Assembly (NCBI GenBank): GCA_913774355.1
Contig: CAJYGB010000016.1
Location: 62,001 to 126,000, forward strand
DNA: 64,000 nucleotides
Direction: 5' to 3'
DNA from: an uncultured Chryseobacterium sp.
GTDB lineage: Bacteria > Bacteroidota > Bacteroidia > Flavobacteriales > Weeksellaceae
Numbering within the stretch: the stretch's first letter is position 1; each line of letters starts with the position of its first letter. The translations under genes were made by a program, and so were the position numbers. Below are positions 15,948-24,267 of the stretch, one piece after another. The notes below the pieces were generated by a model. It was not told where the DNA came from. It did no database searches and worked only from the letters and a program-made list of their open reading frames with translations.

Positions 15948-17168
15948 TTACTTTTTCGAAATTTTATACAGCTTTCCACTGTCGGTTACGGCATACAAAC
16001 TGCCGTCGCTGCCATTCAGAACATCTCGGAATCTTTCGTTTTCATCTTCTAAAAGGCGTTCTTCGCCAACTACTTTATTATCCTTCATAACAATCCTGTT
16101 GATGTGTTCCCCACTCAGACAGCCAATCATCAGATTGCCTTTCCATTCCTCTATATTTCCGGTATAGAAAGTAACACCACTAGGAGAAATCACAGGATCC
16201 CAATAGTAAACAGGCTGCTCCGTTCCCTGTTTTTTTGTGGTTCCGTTGTTTATTTTCTGCCCGGAATATTCAATACCGTAGGTCACATCGCCCCAGCCGT
16301 AATTTTTTCCCGGCTTAATCAGGTTGATCTCATCACCGCCTCTCGGTCCCATTTCCACATCCCAAAGCGTTCCGTTCGGATCAATGGCCATTCCCTGCGG
16401 ATTCCGGATACCGTAAGCATAAATTTCAGGTTTAAATCCTGCTTTACCGATGAAAGGATTTCCCGGTGCAGGTTTCCCGTCTTTGGTTATTTTTAAAATT
16501 TTTCCTAAATAGTTATCGGTTCTCTGGGCATAAATCCGGGTCTGCTTGTCTGATCTTTCGCCTGTGCTTACAAAAAGATTTCCATCTTTATCAAACGCCA
16601 GCCGGCTGCCGTAATGCTTGTCGCCGTCATAAGTCGGGGTAGCCCGGAAAATAACCTGCACTCCCGAAATATTTTTCAGATCCGCAGAAAGCATTCCTTT
16701 TCCTACAGCAGTGTGATTTCCCTTCTCATAAGGCTCAGAAAAGCTGAAGTAGATCATGCGGTTGTTGCTGAAATCCGGATCCAGGGCTACATCGAGCATA
16801 CCGCCCTGCCCTTTGGTATCCACTTTCGGAAAACCTTCGATTTTGGAAATCCGTTTTCCGTCGGCTGAAACAATGTTCATATAGCCTCTTTTATCCGTAA
16901 TTAAAAACCGTCCGTCAGGCAGGTTAATGATTCCCCAGGGCTTTCCGAGATCTTTACTCAAAACTTCCACATAGTAAGGCGTTGAGGTTTTCACCGCTTT
17001 TATCCTAGTCTGTCCGGCAAAGACGGGCTTATATTCCGGAGAGTTCGGCTCTTTCGTTTCTACGCTGCCATCTTTTCCCAGCTTTTGAGCATTAAGTTTG
17101 TTGTCTTTACACGAAGATAAAATCAGGAACAAACTGAAGGCGGAAATATAAAATTTATTGAAATTCAT
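15948..17168 (-). CDS. PQQ-dependent aldose sugar dehydrogenase-like lipoprotein
   Basis: A 406-aa protein of the glucose/sorbosone dehydrogenase family (soluble GDH, YliI). The lipoprotein signal is FLILSSCKDN. The beta-propeller blades show GKPWGIINLPDGRFLITDK, GGMLDVALDPDF, GSRLAFDKDGNLFVSTGER, IRNPQGMAIDP and GPRGGDEINLI, matching the PQQ/Ca-binding pattern of the family. It probably oxidises aldoses in the envelope if PQQ is available. No PQQ synthesis gene is present in the window. It is divergent from the blaI-like gene. Confidence 0.88.
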   Translation of the reverse strand: MNFNKFYISAFSLFLILSSCKDNKLNAQKLGKDGSVETKEPNSPEYKPVFAGQTRIKAVKTSTPYYVEVLSKDLGKPWGIINLPDGRFLITDKRGYMNIVSADGKRISKIEGFPKVDTKGQGGMLDVALDPDFSNNRMIYFSFSEPYEKGNHTAVGKGMLSADLKNISGVQVIFRATPTYDGDKHYGSRLAFDKDGNLFVSTGERSDKQTRIYAQRTDNYLGKILKITKDGKPAPGNPFIGKAGFKPEIYAYGIRNPQGMAIDPNGTLWDVEMGPRGGDEINLIKPGKNYGWGDVTYGIEYSGQKINNGTTKKQGTEQPVYYWDPVISPSGVTFYTGNIEEWKGNLMIGCLSGEHINRIVMKDNKVVGEERLLEDENERFRDVLNGSDGSLYAVTDSGKLYKISKK

Positions 17169-17221
17169 ATCATTAGATTTGATGGTTCCCGGAATGGATG
17201 GAAAAATAATGCCATAAAAAT

Positions 17222-17256
17222 TTGATTATCTGAATTTTTATTCTACATTTGTAGAA
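17222..17256 (+). promoter_or_regulatory. BlaI-type operator overlapping a promoter
   Basis: TTG (17222-17224), a 19-nt spacer and TACATTTG (17244-17251) form a consensus promoter. The palindrome TTCTACATTTGTAGAA (17241-17256) covers the -7 box and has the TACA/TGTA core known for BlaI/MecI operators. Another GTAGAA half-site (17271-17276) lies just before the ATG. Confidence 0.72.
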
Positions 17257-17277
17257 AATTATAACAATACGTAGAAT

Positions 17278-17652
17278 ATGAAAGAAATAAAACTTACCGA
17301 TTCCGAAAAAGACCTCATGGATATTCTTTGGGAAAAAGAAAAAGCATTCATGAAAGATATCCTGGAATCTTATCCCGAGCCGAAACCGGCGACCACCACC
17401 ATTGCCACGCTGCTGAAAAGAATGCAGAACAAAGATTTTGTCGGCTATAAATTGTATGGAAATTCCCGCGAATACTTTCCGAAAATAGCGAAAGGGGAAT
17501 ATTTCAAAGAAGAAATGTCTTCCATGATTGACCGTTTTTTCAACAGCTCCGTTACCCAATTTGCTTCGTTTTTTACCTCGAATGCAGAGCTTTCCCAAAA
17601 ACAGCTGAAAGAACTCCGTGAAATTATAGACAGTCAAATTGATGAAAAATGA
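17278..17652 (+). CDS. BlaI/MecI-family transcriptional repressor
   Basis: A 124-aa winged-helix repressor. Typical motifs are LTDSEKDLMDILWEKEKAFMKDIL at the N-terminus and TTTIATLLKRMQNKDFVGYKLYGNSREYFP in the recognition helix and wing. The C-terminal half is a helical dimerisation region. In this family the repressor is inactivated when a partner M56 protease senses a signal. The partner gene overlaps by 4 nt (ATGA), so they are translationally coupled. A matching palindrome lies 20 nt upstream, so autorepression is likely. No beta-lactamase gene is adjacent. Confidence 0.93.
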   Translation: MKEIKLTDSEKDLMDILWEKEKAFMKDILESYPEPKPATTTIATLLKRMQNKDFVGYKLYGNSREYFPKIAKGEYFKEEMSSMIDRFFNSSVTQFASFFTSNAELSQKQLKELREIIDSQIDEK

Positions 17653-19070
17653 TTATCCTTTTTAAAATTATCGCGTGCTCTACCTTGCTGATTGCGTTTT
17701 ATTACAGTTTTCTGCAGAAAGAAAAAATGTATCGGTTTAACAGGATCTACCTGCTTTTTTCGCTGTTGTTTTCTTATACAGTTCCTTTTATCTCGGTCAG
17801 TATGGAAGCTCCGAAACCATTAAACCGTTTACAGACAACCTTTGAAGCCACTCAGCAGATAGTAAACCTTACTCCAGAACAGGACAGATTCGACTGGATT
17901 ACCGGTATCCGGATAGCCTATGGGATTATAACCTGTATCTTTTTAGGCAGGATGGTGGTTTCATTGGTGAAAATCAGAAATTTAAAAGGAGAAAAGATCA
18001 TTTACCGCAACCAGGAAATCTTGATAACGGAAAAAGCGACATCTCCTTTCAGCTTTTGGAAAACGATCTATTTGGGAAAAAACTATTTCATTGGTCACCA
18101 AATAGATACAGGAATTTTCCTTCACGAAAAAAGCCATGTTGACCAAAGGCACAGTATCGATCTCATGATCGTTGAAATAATCAAAGCATTCACCTGGTTC
18201 AATCCGGCAGTTTATTTTTATAAAAAAGCCATCCTGATGAATCATGAATTCCTGGCGGATGAATCGGTCCTGAAGAATCATTTTAATGTAAAAGAATATC
18301 AGAATTTAATATTGGATGAAATTATTTCATCCCAAAACTATAACCTTACCCATACCTTCAATTTTAAAAATACCAAAAAACGATTTATTATGATGAACAC
18401 CAAGAAGTCCAAATGGGCACAAGTGAAAAAAGCCATCAGTGTTCCTGCTTTACTGATTGCTTTCGGATTATTTGCTGAAAAAACCTATGCCCTTCCGATT
18501 GAAAAAATAATTCAGGAAACACAGAAAAAAATTTCAGGCAGTGATCTCAGTCCGGCAGTACAAATTCAGGAAGATACAGAAGCCATAAAATACGATAGGC
18601 CTGAAGCACCTGAAATTACTGAAGAATTAACCGGAAATACCACTGAAGAAAAAAAGATTCAGGATACCATCCGGCCGAAAGAAGGTAAAAACACAAATTC
18701 AGACCGGCAAAGCGTATCCGGCACAACCCATGAAGCCATGAACAATTCCTTGCAGGACGAGCCGACGGTGCTTCCCCAATTTCCGGGTGGGATAAATGAA
18801 ATGAGAACAAGAGTTTCAAAATCGTTTGACGGTTCCAAGCTGGAAGCTGGAAAACCGAAAGGCTTATTAAAAGCGGATATTCTGTATACCGTTAATGCAA
18901 ACGGTAATGTCGTGAATGTAAAAGTCGCAGGAAATAATGAGTCTTTTAATAATGAAGCATTGATCTCATTTAAAAAAGCCAATGAAAATGTCATCTGGAA
19001 GCCTGCTGAAAAAGATGGAAGACCTGTGAATTACGCCATGCGACTGCCTTTGACCATGTCATTTGAATAA
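17649..19070 (+). CDS. M56 (BlaR1/MecR1-type) membrane protease with TonB C-terminal domain
   Basis: A 473-aa sensor protease. Membrane helices lie at the N-terminus (IIACSTLLIAFYYSFL, IYLLFSLLFSYTVPFISV), near residue 95 and after residue 250. The zinc motif is HEKSH (about residues 159-163), with the third ligand in NHEFLADESVL. The last 100 residues form a TonB-like C-terminal domain (VLPQFPGGINEMR ... GLLKADILYTVNANGNVVNVKV), not a penicillin-binding sensor, so the signal is probably not a beta-lactam. This fusion is widespread in Bacteroidetes. It is coupled to the BlaI-like gene. The signal and target genes are unknown. Confidence 0.88.
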   Translation: MIILFKIIACSTLLIAFYYSFLQKEKMYRFNRIYLLFSLLFSYTVPFISVSMEAPKPLNRLQTTFEATQQIVNLTPEQDRFDWITGIRIAYGIITCIFLGRMVVSLVKIRNLKGEKIIYRNQEILITEKATSPFSFWKTIYLGKNYFIGHQIDTGIFLHEKSHVDQRHSIDLMIVEIIKAFTWFNPAVYFYKKAILMNHEFLADESVLKNHFNVKEYQNLILDEIISSQNYNLTHTFNFKNTKKRFIMMNTKKSKWAQVKKAISVPALLIAFGLFAEKTYALPIEKIIQETQKKISGSDLSPAVQIQEDTEAIKYDRPEAPEITEELTGNTTEEKKIQDTIRPKEGKNTNSDRQSVSGTTHEAMNNSLQDEPTVLPQFPGGINEMRTRVSKSFDGSKLEAGKPKGLLKADILYTVNANGNVVNVKVAGNNESFNNEALISFKKANENVIWKPAEKDGRPVNYAMRLPLTMSFE

Positions 19071-19076
19071 ACAGAC

Positions 19077-19107
19077 AAGCATCCCAAACCGGGATGCTTT
19101 TTTATTT
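19077..19107 (+). terminator. Terminator of the blaI-M56 operon
   Basis: The stem AAGCATCCC / GGGATGCTT with loop AAACC, then TTTTTATTT. Confidence 0.85.
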
Positions 19108-19162
19108 AACAGATGATAAATAAAATGAATCATCAAAATACAAATTAAGATCCATCGTATGG

Positions 19163-19193
19163 TTGAATGCCAAATAATTCTTTCGTATTTTTG
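19163..19193 (+). promoter_or_regulatory. uvrB promoter
   Basis: TTG (19163-19165), a 20-nt spacer and TATTTTTG (19186-19193), followed 22 nt later by the uvrB ATG. No LexA-type palindrome was recognised. Confidence 0.65.
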
Positions 19194-19215
19194 TTAGGAT
19201 AACATCACCAATTTT

Positions 19216-21207
19216 ATGAATTTTAAACTTCAATCAGAGTATAAACCTACCGGAGACCAGCCGCAAGCTATCGAAAAACTTACCGAAGGCATAAACATCG
19301 GCGAAAAATACCAGACGCTGCTGGGGGTAACCGGATCCGGTAAAACCTTTACCGTGGCCAATGTCATACAGAATGTACAGAAACCTACCTTGGTGCTGGC
19401 TCATAATAAAACACTGGCCGCTCAGCTGTTTATGGAGTTCAAAGAATTCTTCCCGGAAAATGCCGTGGAATACTTTGTAAGTTACTACGATTATTATCAG
19501 CCGGAAGCGTATATTGCGACTTCCGGAACCTATATTGAGAAAGACCTGAGCATTAACGAAGAAGTGGAAAAGCTGAGGCTTTCTGCCACGGCCAGCCTAC
19601 TTTCAGGACGCAGGGATGTGCTGATCGTTGCTTCCGTTTCCTGTATTTATGGTATCGGAAACCCGACGGAATTCCACAAATCCCTGATTTCGATTGCCAT
19701 CGGTGAAAAGGTTACGCGTACCGCATTGCTGCATGCTTTGGTAAATGCCCTTTATTCCAGAACGCTGAATGAATTCCAGCGCGGAACATTCCGGGTAAAA
19801 GGAGACGTTATCGATGTATTTCCGGCGTATGCGGACAATGCCATCAGGATCCAATTCTTCGGAGATGAGATCGAAAAGATCCAGAGTTTTGACCCGGTTT
19901 CAGGAAACGTAACGGGCAATTTTGAACAGATCCAGATTTATCCGGCCAATCTTTTCGTAACCTCAAAAGAAACCCTGAACGGGGCCATCCGGAATATTCA
20001 GGACGATTTGGTGAAGCAGGTGGATTTTTTCAGTTCGATTGAAAAACCGTTGGAAGCCAAAAGATTACAGGAAAGAACGGAGCTCGACCTCGAGATGATC
20101 AAGGAACTGGGCTATTGTTCGGGAATTGAGAACTATTCAAGATACCTGGACGGACGACTACCGGGAACAAGGCCTTTCTGCCTGCTGGATTATTTTCCGA
20201 AGGATTACCTGATGGTGATCGACGAGAGCCACGTTACCGTACCGCAGGTTCACGCGATGTACGGAGGCGACCGAAGCCGGAAAGAAGCGTTGGTGGAATA
20301 CGGTTTCAGGCTTCCTGCTGCCATGGACAACCGCCCGTTGAAATTTGAGGAATTCGAGGCCATCCAGAACCAGGTGATTTATGTTTCGGCAACCCCCGCA
20401 GACTATGAACTGGAAAAAACGGGAGGTGCTTATATCGAACAGATCATCCGCCCGACCGGTCTTCTGGATCCTGTTATTGAAATCCGTCCGACCATCAACC
20501 AGATCGATGACCTGATGGAAGAAATCCAGAAAAGAGCCGATCTTGATGAAAGGGTGTTGGTAACCACTTTAACCAAGAAAATGGCGGAAGAGCTCACGAA
20601 ATATTTTACCAAATTCGGCATCAGGACTAGATACATCCACTCGGATGTCGAAACCCTGGAACGTATTCAGATCATGCAGGACCTCCGGGTAGGGCTTTTC
20701 GATGTTCTGATCGGGGTAAACTTGTTGAGGGAAGGTCTGGATTTACCGGAAGTTTCCCTGGTGGCCATCCTGGATGCCGATAAAGAAGGGATGCTGAGAA
20801 GCCGCCGGTCGATGATCCAGACGGTAGGCCGTGCGGCCCGTAATCTCAATGGAAGGGCCATCATGTACGCCGATAAGATTACGAAATCGATGCAGGCCAC
20901 CCTTGATGAAACAGAATACCGGCGCGCCAAACAGGAAGAGTACAACAAAGAACACGGAATGGTTCCGGTAGCATTAAACAAAAAGATTTCGGAAAGTCTG
21001 GTTGGAAGAAGCAAGGATTTTCCAGATGAAAAATACACCCAGAAGGAAATTCTTCAAAAGGTGGCTGAAGCCAAGGCCAGTTACACTTCTGAAGATATGG
21101 AAAAAGTCATTTCCCAGAAACAAAAAGAAATGGAAATGGCCGCCAAAAATCTCGATTTTATTAAAGCGGCTAAATTGAGGGATGAAATTGCAGCACTGAA
21201 AGAATAA
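19216..21207 (+). CDS. uvrB: Excinuclease ABC subunit B
   Basis: UvrB (663 aa, near the usual 670) is the damage-verifying helicase of nucleotide excision repair, working with UvrA and UvrC in the cytoplasm. Walker A is GVTGSGKT (residues 37-44). The beta-hairpin region is YYDYYQPEAYI, Walker B lies in LMVIDESHVTVPQ, and helicase motifs VLVTTLTKKMAEEL and QTVGRAARN follow. The C-terminal UVR domain (MEMAAKNLDFIKAAKLRDEI) binds UvrC. The ATG at 19216 gives the standard N-terminus. It is monocistronic with its own terminator. Confidence 0.98.
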   Translation: MNFKLQSEYKPTGDQPQAIEKLTEGINIGEKYQTLLGVTGSGKTFTVANVIQNVQKPTLVLAHNKTLAAQLFMEFKEFFPENAVEYFVSYYDYYQPEAYIATSGTYIEKDLSINEEVEKLRLSATASLLSGRRDVLIVASVSCIYGIGNPTEFHKSLISIAIGEKVTRTALLHALVNALYSRTLNEFQRGTFRVKGDVIDVFPAYADNAIRIQFFGDEIEKIQSFDPVSGNVTGNFEQIQIYPANLFVTSKETLNGAIRNIQDDLVKQVDFFSSIEKPLEAKRLQERTELDLEMIKELGYCSGIENYSRYLDGRLPGTRPFCLLDYFPKDYLMVIDESHVTVPQVHAMYGGDRSRKEALVEYGFRLPAAMDNRPLKFEEFEAIQNQVIYVSATPADYELEKTGGAYIEQIIRPTGLLDPVIEIRPTINQIDDLMEEIQKRADLDERVLVTTLTKKMAEELTKYFTKFGIRTRYIHSDVETLERIQIMQDLRVGLFDVLIGVNLLREGLDLPEVSLVAILDADKEGMLRSRRSMIQTVGRAARNLNGRAIMYADKITKSMQATLDETEYRRAKQEEYNKEHGMVPVALNKKISESLVGRSKDFPDEKYTQKEILQKVAEAKASYTSEDMEKVISQKQKEMEMAAKNLDFIKAAKLRDEIAALKE

Positions 21208-21210
21208 ATA

Positions 21211-21239
21211 AAAGAGACTGGTTTTCAGTCTCTTTTTTG
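21211..21239 (+). terminator. uvrB terminator
   Basis: The stem AAAGAGACTG / CAGTCTCTTT with loop GTTTT and a T-run. Confidence 0.85.
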
Positions 21240-21299
21240 TTTACTATTTGGATTATTTGATTTCATTGTTATTATAAAATCAAAAGCAAATAAAATAAA

Positions 21300-21330
21300 C
21301 CCAACATTCTTTAAAATGTTGGGCTTTTTA
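21300..21330. terminator. Terminator for the minus-strand gene block
   Basis: The perfect stem CCCAACATT / AATGTTGGG with a 6-nt loop has T-rich flanks on both sides; it lies after the stop of the DUF3820 gene (minus strand). Confidence 0.7.
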
Positions 21331-21354
21331 GATATTTTTAAAATTAAATTAATC

Positions 21355-21594
21355 TTATCGTTGATTCCTTACTGCTGAGCGGATAGGGATCAACAATTCC
21401 GTTAAGCCGTTTAACTTGATTTCATAAACCGTTGCCAGCTGCATTCCCAGCTTGCCCTTTGGCATCCCGGTCCGTTGAAACCATTCTAAGTAACTTATCG
21501 GCAGATCAGCAAGAACAGTTCCCTGATATTTTCCGAAGGGCATTTTTACGATACAGATTTCTTTCAATATTTCCGGGTTTATTCCGTCCTGCAT
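21355..21594 (-). CDS. DUF3820 family protein
   Basis: A 79-aa protein with the DUF3820 pattern: MPFGKYQGTVLADLPISYLEWF, then GMPKGKLGMQL and KLNGLTELL. Members are small soluble proteins; some resemble a fragment of exonuclease-associated domains (putative quorum-sensing-regulated factor in the Pfam description), but no activity is established. It lies 9 nt downstream of the AI-2E-type transporter gene on the same strand, so it is probably the last gene of that operon. Confidence 0.8.
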   Translation of the reverse strand: MQDGINPEILKEICIVKMPFGKYQGTVLADLPISYLEWFQRTGMPKGKLGMQLATVYEIKLNGLTELLIPIRSAVRNQR

Positions 21595-21603
21595 ATTCTG
21601 TTT

Positions 21604-22692
21604 TTATACTATTAAATCGATTTTGGTTTCCAACTCTTTATTTTTATCCGGCAGCTCCAGTTCAGGCGTATCGTCATCAGAAAATTCATTCCGGTAAACC
21701 TGGATCAGGAGCAAAGTTAGAGAAACCATAATCGGTCCGAAAACCAGCCCCATAAAGCCAAATAAATTCATCCCCATGATAATTCCGAACACTGTATTTA
21801 AAGGATGGATATCTTCCAGCTTCTTCAGAAGGGTAAAACGCAGAACATTATCCGTCAATCCGACTACAATCATACAATAGGCAGCCAGCCCCAGACCGCT
21901 TCCCATATCTCCTTCCGCAATCATAAAAATACAGACCGGGCCATACACGATGGCCGCCCCTACTACCGGGATCATGGAAGTTGCCGCAGTAAGCGCAAAA
22001 AGAAGTATTGGGCTTGGAGCCCCAAATATATAGTAACCTACCAATGCAACAATACCCTGACCGAGAGCGACTACAGGAATTCCGATGGCATTGGCCAGGA
22101 TCAGTTTTCTCATTTTTTCGCCGATCATCGATACATTGGATCTTTTGAGAGGTGCTGCAGAAGCAAGGATTTTCTCAAAGAAACGGGGTCTTTCCAACAT
22201 GAAGTAAAGGATGAAATACATGGAAGCTACGATGGTTAACGTATTTACCGTACCACTGAGGGCCTTTGTTGAATATTGTCCTACACTGTTCTTCAGTTTA
22301 CTCATATTTTCTTTACTCAGAATATCAAACTTGAATTCTTTATAAATGTAGGTATGGATTTTTTCCAGGAAAACATTGAATTTTTCCATGTATGCCTGGG
22401 CATTTCCAAGCTTTTCAATCAGCAGGTCTCCGATAAAATAGATTGGAAGAATAAGAACGATCAGACTTGCACCCATCAGCGCCATAGAAGCAAGCCACGG
22501 TTTCCATTTTTTCTGCTCCTGCAGATAAAAATTATACTTCCGGCACAGGACATAGATGGTAATGGCTCCTAAAACGGAAGGGATAAAAAGGGCAAGATTA
22601 AAACAGATTAACCCTGTTAAAATTAAAATTATGGCAAGCAAAAAAACCTGCTTGATCTTGATACTGCTGATTTGCTGATCTTTATTCATCAT
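21604..22692 (-). CDS. AI-2E family transporter (PerM/YdiK type)
   Basis: An inner-membrane protein of 362 aa with about seven to eight hydrophobic helices. The signature region GAPSPILLFALTAATSMIPVVGAAIVYGP and the later GLTDNVLRF and FGFMGLVFGPIM are typical of the AI-2E exporter/PerM family. Members export varied small molecules or ions (some are Na+/H+ antiporters), so AI-2 export is not implied. The start ATG overlaps the stop of the upstream membrane protein gene by 4 nt, showing coupled translation. Confidence 0.9.
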   Translation of the reverse strand: MMNKDQQISSIKIKQVFLLAIILILTGLICFNLALFIPSVLGAITIYVLCRKYNFYLQEQKKWKPWLASMALMGASLIVLILPIYFIGDLLIEKLGNAQAYMEKFNVFLEKIHTYIYKEFKFDILSKENMSKLKNSVGQYSTKALSGTVNTLTIVASMYFILYFMLERPRFFEKILASAAPLKRSNVSMIGEKMRKLILANAIGIPVVALGQGIVALVGYYIFGAPSPILLFALTAATSMIPVVGAAIVYGPVCIFMIAEGDMGSGLGLAAYCMIVVGLTDNVLRFTLLKKLEDIHPLNTVFGIIMGMNLFGFMGLVFGPIMVSLTLLLIQVYRNEFSDDDTPELELPDKNKELETKIDLIV

Positions 22693-23423
22693 TTATTTAA
22701 AATTACTGGTCTCGGTTTTCCTAAATGGGCACAATAGAGGGAATACATTACGGCAAAGATGAAAGGTGCCGTAACAATAATTCCGATAAAGCACAACACA
22801 ATTCCTGCCATTGACAGCAGAAAACCTACAAATGTTGCGCCAAGGAAAACCCCGTAATTTTCTTTAGCAATGTTGAATGACTTTCCTAAAGCCTCGGTAG
22901 CAGAAGCATTTTCAAACAATAAAATAGGATATCCCAACATCAGAAGCGGATACACGAAAATAATAGGAAAGAAACAAAGCGAAATGGCAATGGATGAAAT
23001 AATACCCGATAGCAGGGCATAGATTAAAATATTAATAAAATTCTGACGGTACCCGATGAAAAGATCGGAAAACTCAATAGGATTTTTCGTATTGTATTTG
23101 TTGATCATATAGATCAATCCCACATACAAAGGCGAAAGCACAAGTCCCAAGATCCCGGACAAAGTTAAGTACAAAGGAAACCCCGGCGTACTGAATACGG
23201 AAAAGTTTGAATAATCTCCGGAATCGCGGATGTCTTCAAACATAGCTGCGGAATTCATTCCGGTAAGCCCCTGAATGACTGCGCCTAAGATACCGTAGAT
23301 GATCATGGCCACAACAGCGTATAGGAAAACGCCTTTGTACATTTCAAATGCATGAGAAATTACAGCTCCCGTACTTCTTTCCGGAACAGAGCCCTGTTGG
23401 TCAAATTCATTAAATTCTGACAT
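22689..23423 (-). CDS. Multi-pass membrane protein, unknown function
   Basis: A 244-aa integral membrane protein with about six hydrophobic stretches (VFLYAVVAMIIYGILGAVIQ, LTLSGILGLVLSPLYVGLIY, FFPIIFVYPLLMLGYPILLF, FLGATFVGFLLSMAGIVLCF). The SATEALGKSFNIAKENYG segment before the last helices recalls a glycerophosphodiester-phosphodiesterase-like membrane domain (DUF975/YciC style). It shares an operon with the AI-2E transporter. Homologues in this genus are sometimes labelled beta-carotene monooxygenase, which I cannot support here. Confidence 0.72.
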   Translation of the reverse strand: MSEFNEFDQQGSVPERSTGAVISHAFEMYKGVFLYAVVAMIIYGILGAVIQGLTGMNSAAMFEDIRDSGDYSNFSVFSTPGFPLYLTLSGILGLVLSPLYVGLIYMINKYNTKNPIEFSDLFIGYRQNFINILIYALLSGIISSIAISLCFFPIIFVYPLLMLGYPILLFENASATEALGKSFNIAKENYGVFLGATFVGFLLSMAGIVLCFIGIIVTAPFIFAVMYSLYCAHLGKPRPVILNK

Positions 23424-23497
23424 GGTGTTTAAATTTTTAATGTGATTTTACCAAATTTACCCTTTTTTAGCATTAAAAACATTAAAAATCCATGAAA

Positions 23498-24220
23498 TTA
23501 CATCTTCTCTGAAAATATGGTTTTGTACAGTGAATAAATAACGGCATTCCAGAAAGGAAAAGTAAACAGTCCGCCGATAAAGAACAAAGCAAAACCGATA
23601 TATTTGAAAATTATCGCTACCATGACACAAACCAGGATTTCCAGAAAATACACTTTCATGGCTTTAAAGCTGAGGGAAAGCGATTCGAAAATTGTTTTGT
23701 TCATAAAAAACATCATCGGTGCCACAAATAGGGTAATGCAAACCCAGGCTACCGCAAGGATGATCGTGGGAAAGGTAAACCGATAAATAAAATACCAGAA
23801 AATATAATAGGAAACATACCTGAAAAAATTCAGTCCGTTATACCCGGCAAATAAATCGCTGAGTTCCGGCTTCTCGCCGGTATCCATTTTTCTGTAAATC
23901 TGGAAAAATCCCAGATTGAGCGGATACAGAAAAATCGTAGTGCCCATGATCCACAGAGAAAAATTCTGGTAATTATCGGTAGCTACCAGCTTGTTGAGCT
24001 GTTCCACATACGCTTTCATCCCGTCCTGCATATATTTTCCCACCTCATTAAATTCTCCTATAATCCCATATTTCATATCGCACATAAAAAGTACGGTAAT
24101 AAAGATCCCAAAGTACATGATGGAGAACATCAGCTGAAAAACCAGCGTTTTGTTCCAGTAGAAAAATGCCTGCTTCAATATAAAATCCAATCCCGGTTTC
24201 TGCGGATATTTGCTGTTCAT
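23498..24220 (-). CDS. Multi-pass membrane protein, unknown function
   Basis: 240 aa from ATG 24220 (MNSKYPQKPGLDFILKQAF). It resembles the neighbouring membrane protein in layout: a first helix near FQLMFSIMYFGIFITVLFM, a middle block ending in DLFAGYNGLNFFRYVSYYIFWY, and a late SLSFKAMKVYFLEILVCVMVAI region. The paired DLFxGY and SFxxxK motifs suggest the two are distant paralogues. An earlier in-frame TTG (24238) overlaps the -7 box of the promoter and is unlikely as a start. No function can be assigned. Confidence 0.7.
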   Translation of the reverse strand: MNSKYPQKPGLDFILKQAFFYWNKTLVFQLMFSIMYFGIFITVLFMCDMKYGIIGEFNEVGKYMQDGMKAYVEQLNKLVATDNYQNFSLWIMGTTIFLYPLNLGFFQIYRKMDTGEKPELSDLFAGYNGLNFFRYVSYYIFWYFIYRFTFPTIILAVAWVCITLFVAPMMFFMNKTIFESLSLSFKAMKVYFLEILVCVMVAIIFKYIGFALFFIGGLFTFPFWNAVIYSLYKTIFSEKM

Positions 24221-24230
24221 TAAAAATATT

Positions 24231-24263
24231 TTGTGCAAAAGTAAACATCAATAATTACTTTTG
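24231..24263. promoter_or_regulatory. Divergent promoter pair
   Basis: The minus-strand -7 box TACTTTTG (24236-24243) and the plus-strand -7 box TACTTTTG (24256-24263) are 12 nt apart, facing away. The plus promoter has TTG (24231-24233) at 22-nt spacing. The two promoters cannot easily be used at the same time. Confidence 0.6.
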
Positions 24264-24267
24264 CGGA

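Noticed and set aside
17278..19070. Beta-lactam resistance operon
   Set aside because: A BlaI/M56 pair is present, but there is no beta-lactamase and the sensor domain is TonB-like and not penicillin-binding.
21604..22692. Autoinducer-2 quorum-sensing export
   Set aside because: The AI-2E family is functionally broad and no luxS or Lsr gene is nearby.
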